A DNA stretch of 64,000 nucleotides from Neobacillus niacini NBRC 15566 (GTDB lineage: Bacteria > Bacillota > Bacilli > Bacillales > Cytobacillaceae), in the NCBI RefSeq assembly GCF_001591505.1, contig NZ_BCVA01000021.1:1-64000 (forward strand), in the 5' to 3' direction. How positions within the stretch are numbered: the stretch's first letter is position 1; each line of letters opens with the position of its first letter. The position numbers and the translations under genes are program-made. Shown in pieces: positions 9,277 to 17,728 of this stretch. The notes below the pieces were generated by a model, which was given only the letters and a program-made list of their open reading frames with translations, was not told where the DNA came from and ran no database searches.

Positions 9277-9762
9277 GCTACTATCCAATACCCCTTTCCC
9301 CTTGATCATCACTTGAACATAGGCAATATATGAGGGCTGGTGATTAATTACCACGAAAGTTGTGGCTTTATGAAATCATTCATGCTTTAGCGTATTTTGT
9401 TCAAGTATGGTATCTTGTTTGAAAACTGGAGTGGCGGGAATGATAGCCTTGTGTGGCGACTCCGATATAGTAACAATCGGCTTCCCTGCTGGAAAATCAT
9501 GCCAGCAGAGGCTCTGTGTCAAGAGCCATAGCCTTCCAACTTTATTGGCGGCAGGTACTCTGAAAAGAATTAACTTTTTCTGAAAAAAATTGATATAGAT
9601 ACCATTTGAACGATACAACTTTCTGTACTATTCAGAAATTCCCCCCTATAATTAAGACTGTTTTTTGTTCTTCTGTCATTACAATCAATGGTACATGATT
9701 GGGCTTTGGTCATTAAATATTTGTAGAAAGTTTAAGGAGACAAATATTATTAGGAGGTTAAT
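9277..9762. other. intergenic stretch, possible coding remnant at 9415-9590
   Basis: No gene with a credible start. Between about 9415 and 9590 the GC content rises and both strands stay open for 50 to 80 codons (minus-strand frame 9376-9618), which suggests old coding sequence. Neither translation could be assigned to a family. An AGGAGG-type site at about 9751 belongs to the next gene. Confidence 0.3.
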
Positions 9763-10536
9763 ATGTCGATAATAAAAGGTGGCGCAGCAGGATTTAACAG
9801 CGTAGTTTTTTATTCCGAGAATTTTAGTTCAAGGGCTATAAGGAAAAGTGATGGGGCCATTAGTATAGAAATAATTAAACGAAAGATAGCTTCTAAATAT
9901 GAAAGATTTATTAAACGCATACCGTTAATAAGAGGACTATTTCTATTTATTCAACCTATAGTTACTTTTTGGAAGGTCTATTTAATAACTTGTTTTCTCC
10001 TTATTTTTGTTCTTCTCCTGAGTAGGTGGACTTCAAATGACCTCGTAGATAATTCGTCTTTTTCAACTATAACTAATTCTCTCTATATAGCTCAAAAGCA
10101 TTTCTTGCAAGCGTTGGCTATCATCATAGTTATTTTTGCTGTAGTTATCAAATTAAGTAACCTAGGTAAGTACCATGCAGCAGAGCATATGACGGATTCA
10201 TCTTTTGAATCACTTAAAAGCCTCTCTATATCGAATATAGCTAAACAATCAAGAATACATAATAATTGTGGAACAAACCTTGTCGTATTTTTATTCGTTA
10301 TTTACTCTATCCTTTCTTTATTTATTTCAGATTTTTTTGTTTTAATTATGCTCACTATTTGTTTGGCATATGAGGTATTTCTTCTTGAATCTACGCTATT
10401 AGTTCCTTTTTATTGGATAGGCGGGATTTCTCAGTATTTATTATTTACCTCTAAGCCTTCAAAAGAACATTTAGAGGTTGCAACTGCTGCATATAAAGCA
10501 CTAGTAATAGAAGAAAGAAACAAAAGGAATGGTTAA
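9763..10536 (+). CDS. DUF1385 (YqhQ-like) membrane protein
   Basis: 257-aa polytopic membrane protein. Family marks are GGAAGFNSVVF near the N-terminus, RIPLIRGLFLF (about 50), KYHAAEHMTDSSFE (about 139-152) and the R-H-x3-CGT signature in SRIHNNCGTNLVVF (about 165-178). At least four hydrophobic segments are visible. YqhQ-type proteins are about 300 aa, so this one is slightly short. The ATG follows AGGAGG. It is a lone gene upstream of the structured non-coding stretch. The function of the family is not established. Confidence 0.75.
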   Translation: MSIIKGGAAGFNSVVFYSENFSSRAIRKSDGAISIEIIKRKIASKYERFIKRIPLIRGLFLFIQPIVTFWKVYLITCFLLIFVLLLSRWTSNDLVDNSSFSTITNSLYIAQKHFLQALAIIIVIFAVVIKLSNLGKYHAAEHMTDSSFESLKSLSISNIAKQSRIHNNCGTNLVVFLFVIYSILSLFISDFFVLIMLTICLAYEVFLLESTLLVPFYWIGGISQYLLFTSKPSKEHLEVATAAYKALVIEERNKRNG

Positions 10537-10663
10537 TACAATTATTTTATTACCATAATTCAAGGTTTAGCCTATTTTTTCTCAGACTTATTAACAAATG
10601 ACAATCTTATCAAAGCACATAAAAGAGAGAAGCTATTATATAACTAAATAACGCTTAAGAAAG

Positions 10664-10690
10664 CCATTTACTCCTAATGTAAGTGGTTTT
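10664..10690 (+). terminator. terminator after the DUF1385 gene
   Basis: CCATTTAC (10664-10671) pairs with GTAAGTGG (10679-10686) with one G-T pair, followed by TTTTC. Confidence 0.5.
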
Positions 10691-10691
10691 C

Positions 10692-10720
10692 TATTTCGAG
10701 GTAAAGTTTACCTCGAAATA
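10692..10720. repeat. perfect 14-bp palindrome
   Basis: TATTTCGAGGTAAA at 10692-10705, one central G, and TTTACCTCGAAATA at 10707-10720. The near absence of a loop favours a protein-binding site over an RNA hairpin. Confidence 0.6.
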
Positions 10721-10919
10721 AGATTATAATGGGAATTTATTTCCCACTATAAATAGAATTTTCTAATAATTTATAAGTTCTCCGAATGAACACCACGGGG
10801 CTCTTTTTTTCTAACAATAAAATAAATAATAAGACTAGGTGCCGTCAGCAAACTTTTATAATTATCTCTCTGGATAGTTTTTCATATTGTAGAAGGGGAT
10901 AACCATAGGTTACTAAATT

Positions 10920-11900
10920 AACACGAAGCTTTCACTTAGAAGTGCGAGATCGGCCCTTGGAATTATATTTAAGTATAGAACTTGTTGTTTGGGATCCGTA
11001 GCGACCTCACTTGTTCTCTCTAATAGGTATATACATGGATGGGTGTGTAGTGGTAGTTTCCATCCTTTCAATTTATGTCTCTCGATAGTTTATATAAAAT
11101 CCAGAAAATAATTTCATATGCTTATATCTAAGATCTCAAATGTAATTATCGTGAGAGATGTCTCTCTCAATCCCTGACGAAAGGTTAATTGACAAAAACT
11201 TCTCCTTTCGTATGTGTATTAAAAAGAAATCCTACTGTAACTATACTATATCCCCTCTGTATGAACATCAGATACGTGACAATACGTAGTTTTATGGGGG
11301 AAATTACTTCGTTCTTACAGTATCAACGTTTTATGTAGAGTACCGTACAGTGAAAGTATGCTCCAGGAGGATTTTAGCCCCCGTTTCTTAAAAACGGAGC
11401 GTGTACGACGTCTCAGAAGGAATTTGAGACTACTGCAATAATCATTGAGGATCGATGTCTATAGTCACTGAAGATTATGGAAATAGCCTCCCAGGACTAG
11501 GTACTTCATTAGAAAATGTTGCAATTTAGTGCAATTCTTGAAAACGTTTCTGTCGACTTAGGCTGCCAGTAATGCTGTCACAGCGATAAACGTATTTCTC
11601 TTTAAAGAGAATAGAGATTCTCCTATATAGATACCGTCCGCAATTGAGAGGCTGCTCACTACTCACATAAACAGATAACAGTGTACAACGTTTTTATCTG
11701 TGTTCACGTATATCGCAAATTATCCAAATTTGCTCCTGAAACGCTCTCTGCGGCAAGTTCGCTGTCCTCCTTGTCTATCTTCGAAGAGGAGCTGTACAGG
11801 TCGTCAGGGACGCTGACAATTCTTCCTCGTGAATCTTCACATTCTTTTTGTTCTGTATAAAATTCAAAGTTGTCATCAGTTTAGTCCAAAGGAGAGGTGC
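10920..11900 (+). ncRNA. candidate large structured non-coding RNA
   Basis: About 1 kb without ORFs, GC-richer than its flanks and dense in local stems. Examples: GGATGG/CCATCC (11037/11060); TCTCTCGATA with TATC-GAGAGA (11078/11147); ACGAAAGG/CCTTTCGT (11177/11204). TACTGTAA/TTACAGTA (11233/11315) encloses TCCCC/GGGGA (11251/11297), which encloses TCTG/CAGA and TACGT/ACGTA, a three-way junction. Others are ATGCTCC/GGAGCGT (11358/11396), GTCTCA/TGAGAC (11410/11425), ACGTTT/AAACGT (11544/11588), GAGAAT/ATTCTC (11607/11617), ACAGATAA/TTATCTGT (11671/11694) and GCAAATT/AATTTGC (11715/11727). A U-G pair in the 11358 stem and the terminator at 11953 favour the plus strand. The size class matches GOLLD, ROOL or OLE RNAs; family not identified. 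Ends are approximate. Confidence 0.45.
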
Positions 11901-11929
11901 TTAATTAATAACGGGTTCCGTTTCCTATC
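11888..11929 (+). repeat. inverted repeat, copy A (partner 15278-15321)
   Basis: GAGGTGCTTAAT followed by AACGGGTTCCGTT and CCTATC. The reverse complement of 15278-15321 reads GAGGTGCTTAAT, AACGGGGTTCCGTT, CCTATC in the same order, about 80% identical overall by eye. The two copies bracket the 12886-14891 operon. Confidence 0.65.
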
Positions 11930-11952
11930 ACAAACATTAAAAATGCAACTCA

Positions 11953-11995
11953 AAATGAGTGCCAAATTTTATGCTAATTTGTCACTCATTTTTTA
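11953..11995 (+). terminator. strong rho-independent terminator
   Basis: AATGAGTG-CCAAATT pairs with AATTTG-TCACTCATT across a 7-nt loop, followed by TTTTT. It ends any plus-strand transcript through the structured stretch at 10920-11900. The A-rich left flank could also let it work on the minus strand. Confidence 0.8.
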
Positions 11996-12885
11996 TTGAT
12001 ATAGTGTGATTTGAGCGGAAATTACACTAAAATTTGTATGTGAAAATGTACCCCAATTTGTAAGGGTACAATGGCTGTTGTACCTCAGCAATTTACCACG
12101 CATTTTGATATACAAATCGTCTTATAAAAAACGTTCAGAATGGAATTCAGTCAAATATAATTGGATATTTATGTTAAAATATAATGGAGTTTGTGATAAG
12201 TTCTACTAAACAAACGGGGCAGTAATGTTTAATAAGCAAGTCGTAGATGCGTAGTAGACGTAATACTGTGCAGCAAATAACTTCTTTTATGAAAGAATCT
12301 ACTTAAAGTAAAGAAGTATCTTTTATTTATAGATTATTGATTAAAAAAACGGCCAGATTCGACTGATGTTGGGTTGGAAAAAACTGATTAAAGTCAATAT
12401 CTATTAACTGTACTGGATCGTTATACTTCTAATTCATCTCCAAATAACCAAAAAAATTCTTTTTTATAATTGTATTGTAGATGCGTTAATCATTGATAAA
12501 GTTTGAAAAAATATTTGATTTCAACAGGGATTGAAGATACCTCGTCTGCATAAAATTTATGTTTTTTTGATAATAACCAACTTAATATTCTGCTTCCATC
12601 TTGCCCATCTTTAGGTCTACCAATAGATTTTATTGGTGTTTGTTTTCAAGGAGCGGATTTTGATTAAAGCTCTTACTTAACAACAACTCCAGTGTATAAA
12701 CTGGGGTTGTTTGTATTAGTTGAAAACTTCGAGTGATGTTAATGGTTATTGCCAAGAGATCTTGATTTTATAAAGAAAGTCTTTTATAAATACTAAAAAA
12801 ATTATTTTCCATACCAAATTCCATCTACGATGGAAATGATATTTGATCTACAATTGTTTTATCAATATATGGAAGGAGCCTTTAT
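11996..12885. other. gene-free stretch
   Basis: No credible gene on either strand. Near 12047-12095, TGTACCC/GGGTACA and GGTACAA/TTGTACC offer mutually exclusive stems. The remainder is AT-rich with many stops and looks like decayed DNA. A terminator lies at 12681-12713, and the ribosome site of the next operon (GAAGGAG) is at about 12870. Confidence 0.4.
12681..12713 (+). terminator. rho-independent terminator
   Basis: AACAACTCCAGT pairs with ACTGGGGTTGTT around a short loop, followed by TTGTATT. No intact gene precedes it, so the gene it served has been lost. Confidence 0.6.
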
Positions 12886-13596
12886 ATGTCAAAACTTGAA
12901 GTTTATCAAGGAATTAAACAAAATGGACCGAGAAAATGGTTTGCAATCGAGTTTGCTAATTTAGATCTAAATAATGATCAAGAATTCCATGATTTTTTAG
13001 TAAGTTGGATGCCTGAATACACTCCTAATGTTTCAAACCCTGATGATTGGTATATTTTAAGGATGCGGGAACTTATGGAGGAACAACTAGAAAATGAAGG
13101 AGAAAACTTAGACTATACTAATGTCATTATGAAGTATCGTTCAAAGTTAATACCGTTTCAGGTGGAGCTTCGTTCCTTTATCGAAAGTTTTAATCAGATG
13201 GTTGAAATTAATCAACAGCAAACAGGAATGGTAAAGTTCATTAATATTGTAGCTCCAGAAAAAGTTGAAAGGCTAAATCAACTTTTGGGTAAAATTCCTT
13301 ATTCCATAATGAATCAGCCAATGGCTGGGTACAAGATAGCTCAAGTAATAGCACCTGTTTTTAAAGATTTTGAGTGCTGTTTATATTACAACTTTCAGGA
13401 GTATATAAATGCACATCATACTATTCTAAAGTGTGCACATTGTGGTGAATATATAAGTAATCCAAGTCGCTATCAGTTAGCAAACTCAAAAAAAGGATAT
13501 CCTTCTGTTCATCAGAAACCTAAGAGTTGTCATAGGGAATATAGACTTTCTAAAGATAGAAATAGAAAATCAAAAGGGAGAGGTAGAGATGAATAA
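12886..13596 (+). CDS. hypothetical protein with C-terminal zinc-finger-like motif
   Basis: 236 aa, helical, no recognised N-terminal domain. The C-terminus has CAHCGEYISNPSRYQLAN and then CHREYRLSKDRNRKSKGRGR, a CxxC...C finger with a very basic tail. It shares this layout with the 7335-8012 product. The ATG follows GAAGGAG. The stop overlaps the next start by 8 bp, so this gene is coupled to the Gln/Trp-repeat protein. A nucleic-acid-binding partner for the nuclease-like neighbour is plausible; that is inference. Confidence 0.65.
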   Translation: MSKLEVYQGIKQNGPRKWFAIEFANLDLNNDQEFHDFLVSWMPEYTPNVSNPDDWYILRMRELMEEQLENEGENLDYTNVIMKYRSKLIPFQVELRSFIESFNQMVEINQQQTGMVKFINIVAPEKVERLNQLLGKIPYSIMNQPMAGYKIAQVIAPVFKDFECCLYYNFQEYINAHHTILKCAHCGEYISNPSRYQLANSKKGYPSVHQKPKSCHREYRLSKDRNRKSKGRGRDE

Positions 13597-14365
13597 TAAC
13601 CCATTTAATGAAATCAATCAATCTATAAAGAAATGGTGGCCGAAACAACACCAAAGGCCAGAGCAAAGCCAGTGGACAGAGCAAAACCAAGGGCCGGAAC
13701 AAAACCAGTGGTCAGAGCAAAATCAATGGTCAGAGCAAAACCAGTGGCCAGAGCAAAGCCAGTGGTCAGAGCAAAACCAGTGGCCAGAGCAAAATCAATG
13801 GTCAGAGCAAAACCAGTGGCCAGAGCAAAGCCAGTGGCCAGAGCAAAGTCAATGGCCAGAGCAAAGTCAATGGCCAGAACTAGTAAATAGACAATATGTA
13901 GAAAGTTATGCTGATAATATAAAAGGTTTTAGTGGTCATAATAGAATACTACAATATTGTAACAATGAAGCTAAGAAGGTTCTTGTCCAAAACCAAGTAA
14001 CTAATAACGCTAGCTTCATATCCTCAAATAATCCGATGTATATGGTAGAGGATGTTATTTTCCGTTCTATTGGGGAAGTCCTTCTTTTTGAACCACTAAA
14101 GAAAGCTGGTGTTCTTTTCTTTCCAAATTGTAGAGCAGTATTAGGTTCATACAAGCGTGAACCAGATTATTTAGTATTTCAAGGTGGGAAGGCTGCTATA
14201 CTCGATATAGTTAGTGATTATACACACAAAGTAACCAAAGATGCTATCACAAATAGGTGGTACCAAAATAGTGGACTTAGTGTAAGATCTTATACTATTG
14301 ACGAGTGTAAAAATAATCCTGACTGGGTTGTTGAGGATTTTCTATTTTGGTTAAGAAACAATTAG
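13589..14365 (+). CDS. Gln/Trp hexapeptide-repeat protein with PD-(D/E)XK-like C-terminus
   Basis: 258 aa. Residues about 25-96 are twelve copies of the hexapeptide EQ(N/S)QW(P/S), encoded by an almost uncorrupted 18-bp tandem repeat (13661-13876). The C-terminal domain (about 150-258) has IFRSIGEVLLFEPL, then KREPDYLVF and GGKAAILDIVSDY. This E...P-D...(I)LDI order resembles DUF559-type PD-(D/E)XK nuclease folds, with D in place of the usual E and no clear following lysine, so activity is uncertain. GGGAGAGG precedes the ATG. It overlaps the gene before it and is followed by a DUF4258-like gene. Confidence 0.7.
   Translation: MNNNPFNEINQSIKKWWPKQHQRPEQSQWTEQNQGPEQNQWSEQNQWSEQNQWPEQSQWSEQNQWPEQNQWSEQNQWPEQSQWPEQSQWPEQSQWPELVNRQYVESYADNIKGFSGHNRILQYCNNEAKKVLVQNQVTNNASFISSNNPMYMVEDVIFRSIGEVLLFEPLKKAGVLFFPNCRAVLGSYKREPDYLVFQGGKAAILDIVSDYTHKVTKDAITNRWYQNSGLSVRSYTIDECKNNPDWVVEDFLFWLRNN
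13661..13876 (+). repeat. 18-bp tandem repeat, 12 units, in-frame
   Basis: Consensus GAGCAAAACCAGTGGCCA, with variation limited mainly to AAC/AGC/AGT/AAT and CCA/TCA. The low divergence indicates recent expansion, and unit number is expected to vary between strains. Confidence 0.9.
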
Positions 14366-14385
14366 TAAATATAAAGGAAAAGAAT

Positions 14386-14616
14386 ATGATCCGATATAAT
14401 TTTGTATTCACCAATCATGCAAAGAAACGTTGTATACAGAGAAATATAGATACATCTTTGCTTCGCCGTCAACTTCTTTCAATTCCTTATAATGAAGACA
14501 TAAATAAATTAACTCGCTGGGAAATTCCTGGAACGAATTTATTTGTAGTATTTATTGATAATAATTTAAAACGGGTGATTGTTACTGTTAGTTTTCGTTA
14601 TCTAAAAAAACTCTAA
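14386..14616 (+). CDS. DUF4258-like small protein
   Basis: 76 aa from ATG 14386, preceded by AAAGGAAAAG; a longer start at 14347 has none. The motif FTNHAKKRCIQRNID followed by a beta-rich half with LFVVFIDNNLKRVIVTV matches the HA-x2-R-x3-R-x-I pattern of DUF4258, a RelE/BrnT-like superfamily that includes toxin-like proteins. No antitoxin-like partner is evident; the 72-aa gene downstream has no DNA-binding motif. Confidence 0.6.
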   Translation: MIRYNFVFTNHAKKRCIQRNIDTSLLRRQLLSIPYNEDINKLTRWEIPGTNLFVVFIDNNLKRVIVTVSFRYLKKL

Positions 14617-14672
14617 TTAAATTTAACTAGTTACTTCATTTTTTAGATACTTACTTATTAGGAGTGAAATAA

Positions 14673-14891
14673 ATGGGGAAGAATTATGTTTATTGCAGCC
14701 AAGAAGAGGCTACACATATAAAAATCATTGAAAAAAGTGATCCAAATTTATCATATGGAAAGATTTATAAATATTTTTATGATGCAGATCCAGCTGAAGA
14801 AACACATTATATAATAATGGATAATGGTATCCCCTTTTATGACTTTGAGTGTGTAGTAAAAGTAAATTATCTCAAGGTATTAGGAAAATAA
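14673..14891 (+). CDS. hypothetical 72-aa protein
   Basis: Not recognised. Starts MGKNYVYCSQEEATHIKI, acidic and rich in Tyr, with no signal peptide or membrane segment. TTAGGAGTG precedes the ATG. It is the last gene of the 12886-14891 cluster, 56 bp after the DUF4258-like gene. Confidence 0.55.
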   Translation: MGKNYVYCSQEEATHIKIIEKSDPNLSYGKIYKYFYDADPAEETHYIIMDNGIPFYDFECVVKVNYLKVLGK

Positions 14892-15046
14892 AAAGAGAAT
14901 TTTTTTAACATTGTTTCTTGTGAAATAATCTATAAATTCTCCGTTATAACCGTTACGGTGAGCTATATCATAAGTAAGGTAATTAAGAATTCAACCTTAA
15001 GCAATCGGCATTATTCTGAAAGAAATTGATAAATTAAACATTGTTT

Positions 15047-15074
15047 ACTGAACAGTACAAATATACTGTTCAGT
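15047..15074. repeat. perfect 11-bp inverted repeat
   Basis: ACTGAACAGTA (15047-15057) and TACTGTTCAGT (15064-15074) around a 6-nt spacer. Candidate operator or transcript hairpin. Confidence 0.6.
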
Positions 15075-15082
15075 ATGAAATA

Positions 15083-15108
15083 ACGATAGCCATAAAATTG
15101 GTTATCGT
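15083..15108. repeat. hairpin, possible terminator
   Basis: ACGATAGCCA (15083-15092) pairs with TGGTTATCGT (15099-15108) with one imperfect pair. Only a weak T-rich tail follows on the plus strand. Confidence 0.4.
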
Positions 15109-15165
15109 CCTTCTTCAACTGCAGGGTGCTTAGTTCTATATGTCTTTCGAAATTAATACGTTGTA

Positions 15166-15199
15166 TAGCCCAAGTTCAAAAGGACCTGGGCTATTTTTT
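15166..15199 (+). terminator. rho-independent terminator
   Basis: TAGCCCAAGTTC pairs with GACCTGGGCTA (one bulge), followed by TTTTTT at 15194-15199. Confidence 0.75.
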
Positions 15200-15205
15200 G
15201 CAAAC

Positions 15206-15226
15206 AAAAAGCACCGCAAACGGTGC
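15206..15226 (-). terminator. rho-independent terminator on the minus strand
   Basis: GCACCG, loop, CGGTGC, preceded on the plus strand by five A residues, so the minus strand reads GCACCG-TTTG-CGGTGC-TTTTT. It follows the truncated minus-strand C-terminus at 15227-15300. Confidence 0.75.
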
Positions 15227-15277
15227 AAATTGAACTACATTTTACTTTACATATTTAACTGTAAATTCACGTTTTGC

Positions 15278-15321
15278 GATAGGTAACGGAACCCCGTTAG
15301 CTTATTAAGCACCTCTTTTTT
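15278..15321 (-). repeat. inverted repeat, copy B (partner 11888-11929)
   Basis: The reverse complement carries GAGGTGCTTAAT, AACGGGGTTCCGTT and CCTATC in the same order as copy A. On the minus strand this copy lies partly inside a frame reading NGVPLPIAKREFTVKYVK-stop. Confidence 0.65.
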
Positions 15322-15715
15322 GTGTGCTCCTAACATATAGGGTACAAGTCCCGCACTTAATCTAATTTGAATCTCTATCAACTATTAAAACCTGCCTTAT
15401 TTGTATGCTTATAATCATCTATTTCTAAATAAAAATGTCCGTAATTAATTACTTATATCAAGTCAAGAGCAAGGCCTTTACTCTTGGCGAAGTTGTTTGT
15501 ATATACTATTACTTTTTGTTGTTCGAACACTTATAATTGAAGGTAATGTTAGCTATTTTGACGAATCAGTAAATAGGGTGTCAATAGGTGATATGAGAGA
15601 TAAAATGAGATTAGCTATTACAAAGTGATAAGCATGTTAAAAATTGCTCAAATTATCTCAACCTAGCTACATGAGAAGTAGATTCGAAAAAAATTTATTA
15701 AATGAGGTATATAAG

Positions 15716-17728
15716 ATGATTAACTTCCAAGACAAAGTAAGCTTCATCTGGTCAATCGCAGAGATTTTACGTGGACCATATAAACCAGAAGACTACGGTA
15801 AAATCGTATTACCATTAGCAGTATTACGTCGTTTTGACTGCGTATTAGAGAGCACAAAAGAGGAAGTATTAGAAAAGGCAGAGCAGTTTGCTGCAATGAA
15901 TGAAGATGCTCGTGAACCAATTTTAAATCGTGTGTCAAAGCAAAACTTCCACAACACAAGTAAATATGATTTCAACAAGCTATTAACAGATTCAGATAAC
16001 ATCGCTGATAATTTACGTGACTATATAAATGGTTTCTCAAAAGTGGCTCGTGATATTATGGATCACTTTGACTTTGACCGCCAAATCGATAAGCTTGATC
16101 AAAATAACTTGTTGTACTTAACGATTAAACGCTTTAGTGAAATCGATTTACATCCAGAAACAGTGTCAAATATTGAGATGGGCTATGTATTTGAGGAATT
16201 AATCCGTCGTTTCAATGAAAATGCAGAAGCAGGGGATCACTATACGCCACGTGAAGTAATTCGCCTTATGACGCATTTATTATTCTTACATGACGATGCG
16301 AGCATTTTAACGAAGCCAGGTTTAACACAAACATTATATGACTGTGCAGCTGGTACAGGTGGTATGGGTTCTGTAGCACAAGAGTATTTACTAAGTCAAA
16401 ACCCAACAGCACACTTAGAGTTCTTCGGCCAAGAAATTAACCCTGAATCATATGCAATCTGTAAAGCAGATTTACTTATTAAAGGCGAAGATGCACGTAA
16501 TATTCGTTTAGGGAATACGTTATCGAATGACCAATTCCCACGTGAACAATTCGACTACTTAATTTCGAATCCGCCATACGGAGTGGACTGGAAATCATAT
16601 GAGAAGCCAATTAAAGAAGAACATGAGAAGCAAGGCTTTGATGGTCGTTTCGGTCCAGGGACACCTCGTACAAGTGACGGACAACTATTATTCTTAATGC
16701 ACTTACTGTCAAAAATGAAGCCAGTCACAGCAGAAAATCCACAAGGCTCTCGTTTAGCAATCATTATGAACGGCTCACCATTATTTACAGGTGATGCAGG
16801 TTCTGGTGAAAGCGAAATTCGTAAGTATGTACTTGAAAACGACTTAGTAGAAGGCATCGTGGCACTGCCGAACGACCTTTTCTACAACACAGGAATTGCA
16901 ACGTACATTTGGATTTTAACGAACAATAAAGCACCTCTCCATAAAGGGAAAGTACGTTTAGTCAATGCCGTAGACTTCTCGAAAAAAAAGAAAAAGTCGA
17001 TGGGTAGCAAGCGTAACGAAATTACAGAAGAACAAATTAACGAAATTGTTCGTTTATACGGTGATGCACAGCCAAATGAATATGTGAAGATTTTCGACAA
17101 TGAAGAATTTGGCTACGCAAAAATTACAGTAGAACGTCCTTTACGTTTAAACTTCCAAGTAAATGAAGAACGTCTTGCAAGTGTTGTAGAGGAAAAAGGT
17201 TTTGCGAACTTAGCAACTTCGAAGAAAAAAGGCGATGCAGGTCACTTTGAAATCGAAGAAGGTAAAAAGCTGCAATCGCAAATTTTATATGTGTTACGCA
17301 CTTTAGCAAGCGATAAAGTATATAAAAATCGTGAGGAGTTCACGAAAGTAGTGAAAGATGCGTTAAAACAAGCGGGTATTATAATTGGCGCACCTGTATT
17401 AAAAGCAATTTTAGCGGGTCTATCTGAAAAGGATGAAACAGCCGATGTATGTATGAAAAATAAAACAGACATCGAGCCGGATTCAGACTTACGTGATACA
17501 GAAAACGTGCCGTTAAAAGAAAGCATCCATGCATATTTTGCACGTGAAGTATTGCCACACGTAACAGATGCATGGATCGATGAAACAAAAACAAAAATCG
17601 GCTATGAAATTCCATTTACTCGTCAGTTCTATAAATACACTGCATTACGTAGCTCAGCAGTAATTATGGACGAGATTCGTACGTTAGAAGCGGAGATTGC
17701 TGAGCAGTTGAAGAAGGTGATGGGATGA
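15716..17728 (+). CDS. hsdM: type I restriction-modification DNA methyltransferase subunit HsdM
   Basis: N6-adenine DNA methyltransferase subunit of a type I system. The N-terminal helical HsdM domain begins INFQDKVSFIWSIAEIL. SAM-binding motif I is DCAAGTGGMGS (about residue 208), and catalytic motif IV is NPPYG (about 284). A C-terminal helical extension follows. It is 670 aa from ATG 15716, which has ATGAGG upstream; the longer frame to 15644 adds an unlikely N-terminus. Its TGA overlaps the hsdS ATG. Together with HsdS it would form the modification enzyme. Confidence 0.93.
   Translation: MINFQDKVSFIWSIAEILRGPYKPEDYGKIVLPLAVLRRFDCVLESTKEEVLEKAEQFAAMNEDAREPILNRVSKQNFHNTSKYDFNKLLTDSDNIADNLRDYINGFSKVARDIMDHFDFDRQIDKLDQNNLLYLTIKRFSEIDLHPETVSNIEMGYVFEELIRRFNENAEAGDHYTPREVIRLMTHLLFLHDDASILTKPGLTQTLYDCAAGTGGMGSVAQEYLLSQNPTAHLEFFGQEINPESYAICKADLLIKGEDARNIRLGNTLSNDQFPREQFDYLISNPPYGVDWKSYEKPIKEEHEKQGFDGRFGPGTPRTSDGQLLFLMHLLSKMKPVTAENPQGSRLAIIMNGSPLFTGDAGSGESEIRKYVLENDLVEGIVALPNDLFYNTGIATYIWILTNNKAPLHKGKVRLVNAVDFSKKKKKSMGSKRNEITEEQINEIVRLYGDAQPNEYVKIFDNEEFGYAKITVERPLRLNFQVNEERLASVVEEKGFANLATSKKKGDAGHFEIEEGKKLQSQILYVLRTLASDKVYKNREEFTKVVKDALKQAGIIIGAPVLKAILAGLSEKDETADVCMKNKTDIEPDSDLRDTENVPLKESIHAYFAREVLPHVTDAWIDETKTKIGYEIPFTRQFYKYTALRSSAVIMDEIRTLEAEIAEQLKKVMG

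Larger units (their letters stand above)
14892..15715. other. gene-free stretch upstream of hsdM
   Basis: Holds several palindromes, two terminators facing opposite ways (15166-15199 plus, 15206-15226 minus) and copy B of the inverted repeat (15278-15321). On the minus strand, 15227-15300 reads as a C-terminus ending AKREFTVKYVK-stop just before the minus-strand terminator, so a truncated minus-strand gene probably lay here. The last 300 bp before hsdM contain no recognised element. Confidence 0.45.

Noticed and set aside
9376..9618. Minus-strand 80-codon ORF
   Set aside because: No ribosome binding site, no family resemblance, and the opposite strand is open too. Treated as possible old coding DNA only.
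13661..13876. CRISPR array
   Set aside because: Units are contiguous without spacers and keep one reading frame. No CRISPR-like array was found anywhere in the window.
13633..13890. Open 85-codon frame encoding an Arg/Ala/Lys-rich repeat protein
   Set aside because: It is the second frame of the 18-bp tandem repeat inside the Gln/Trp-repeat gene; that gene has a good ribosome site and a coupled start, this frame has neither.
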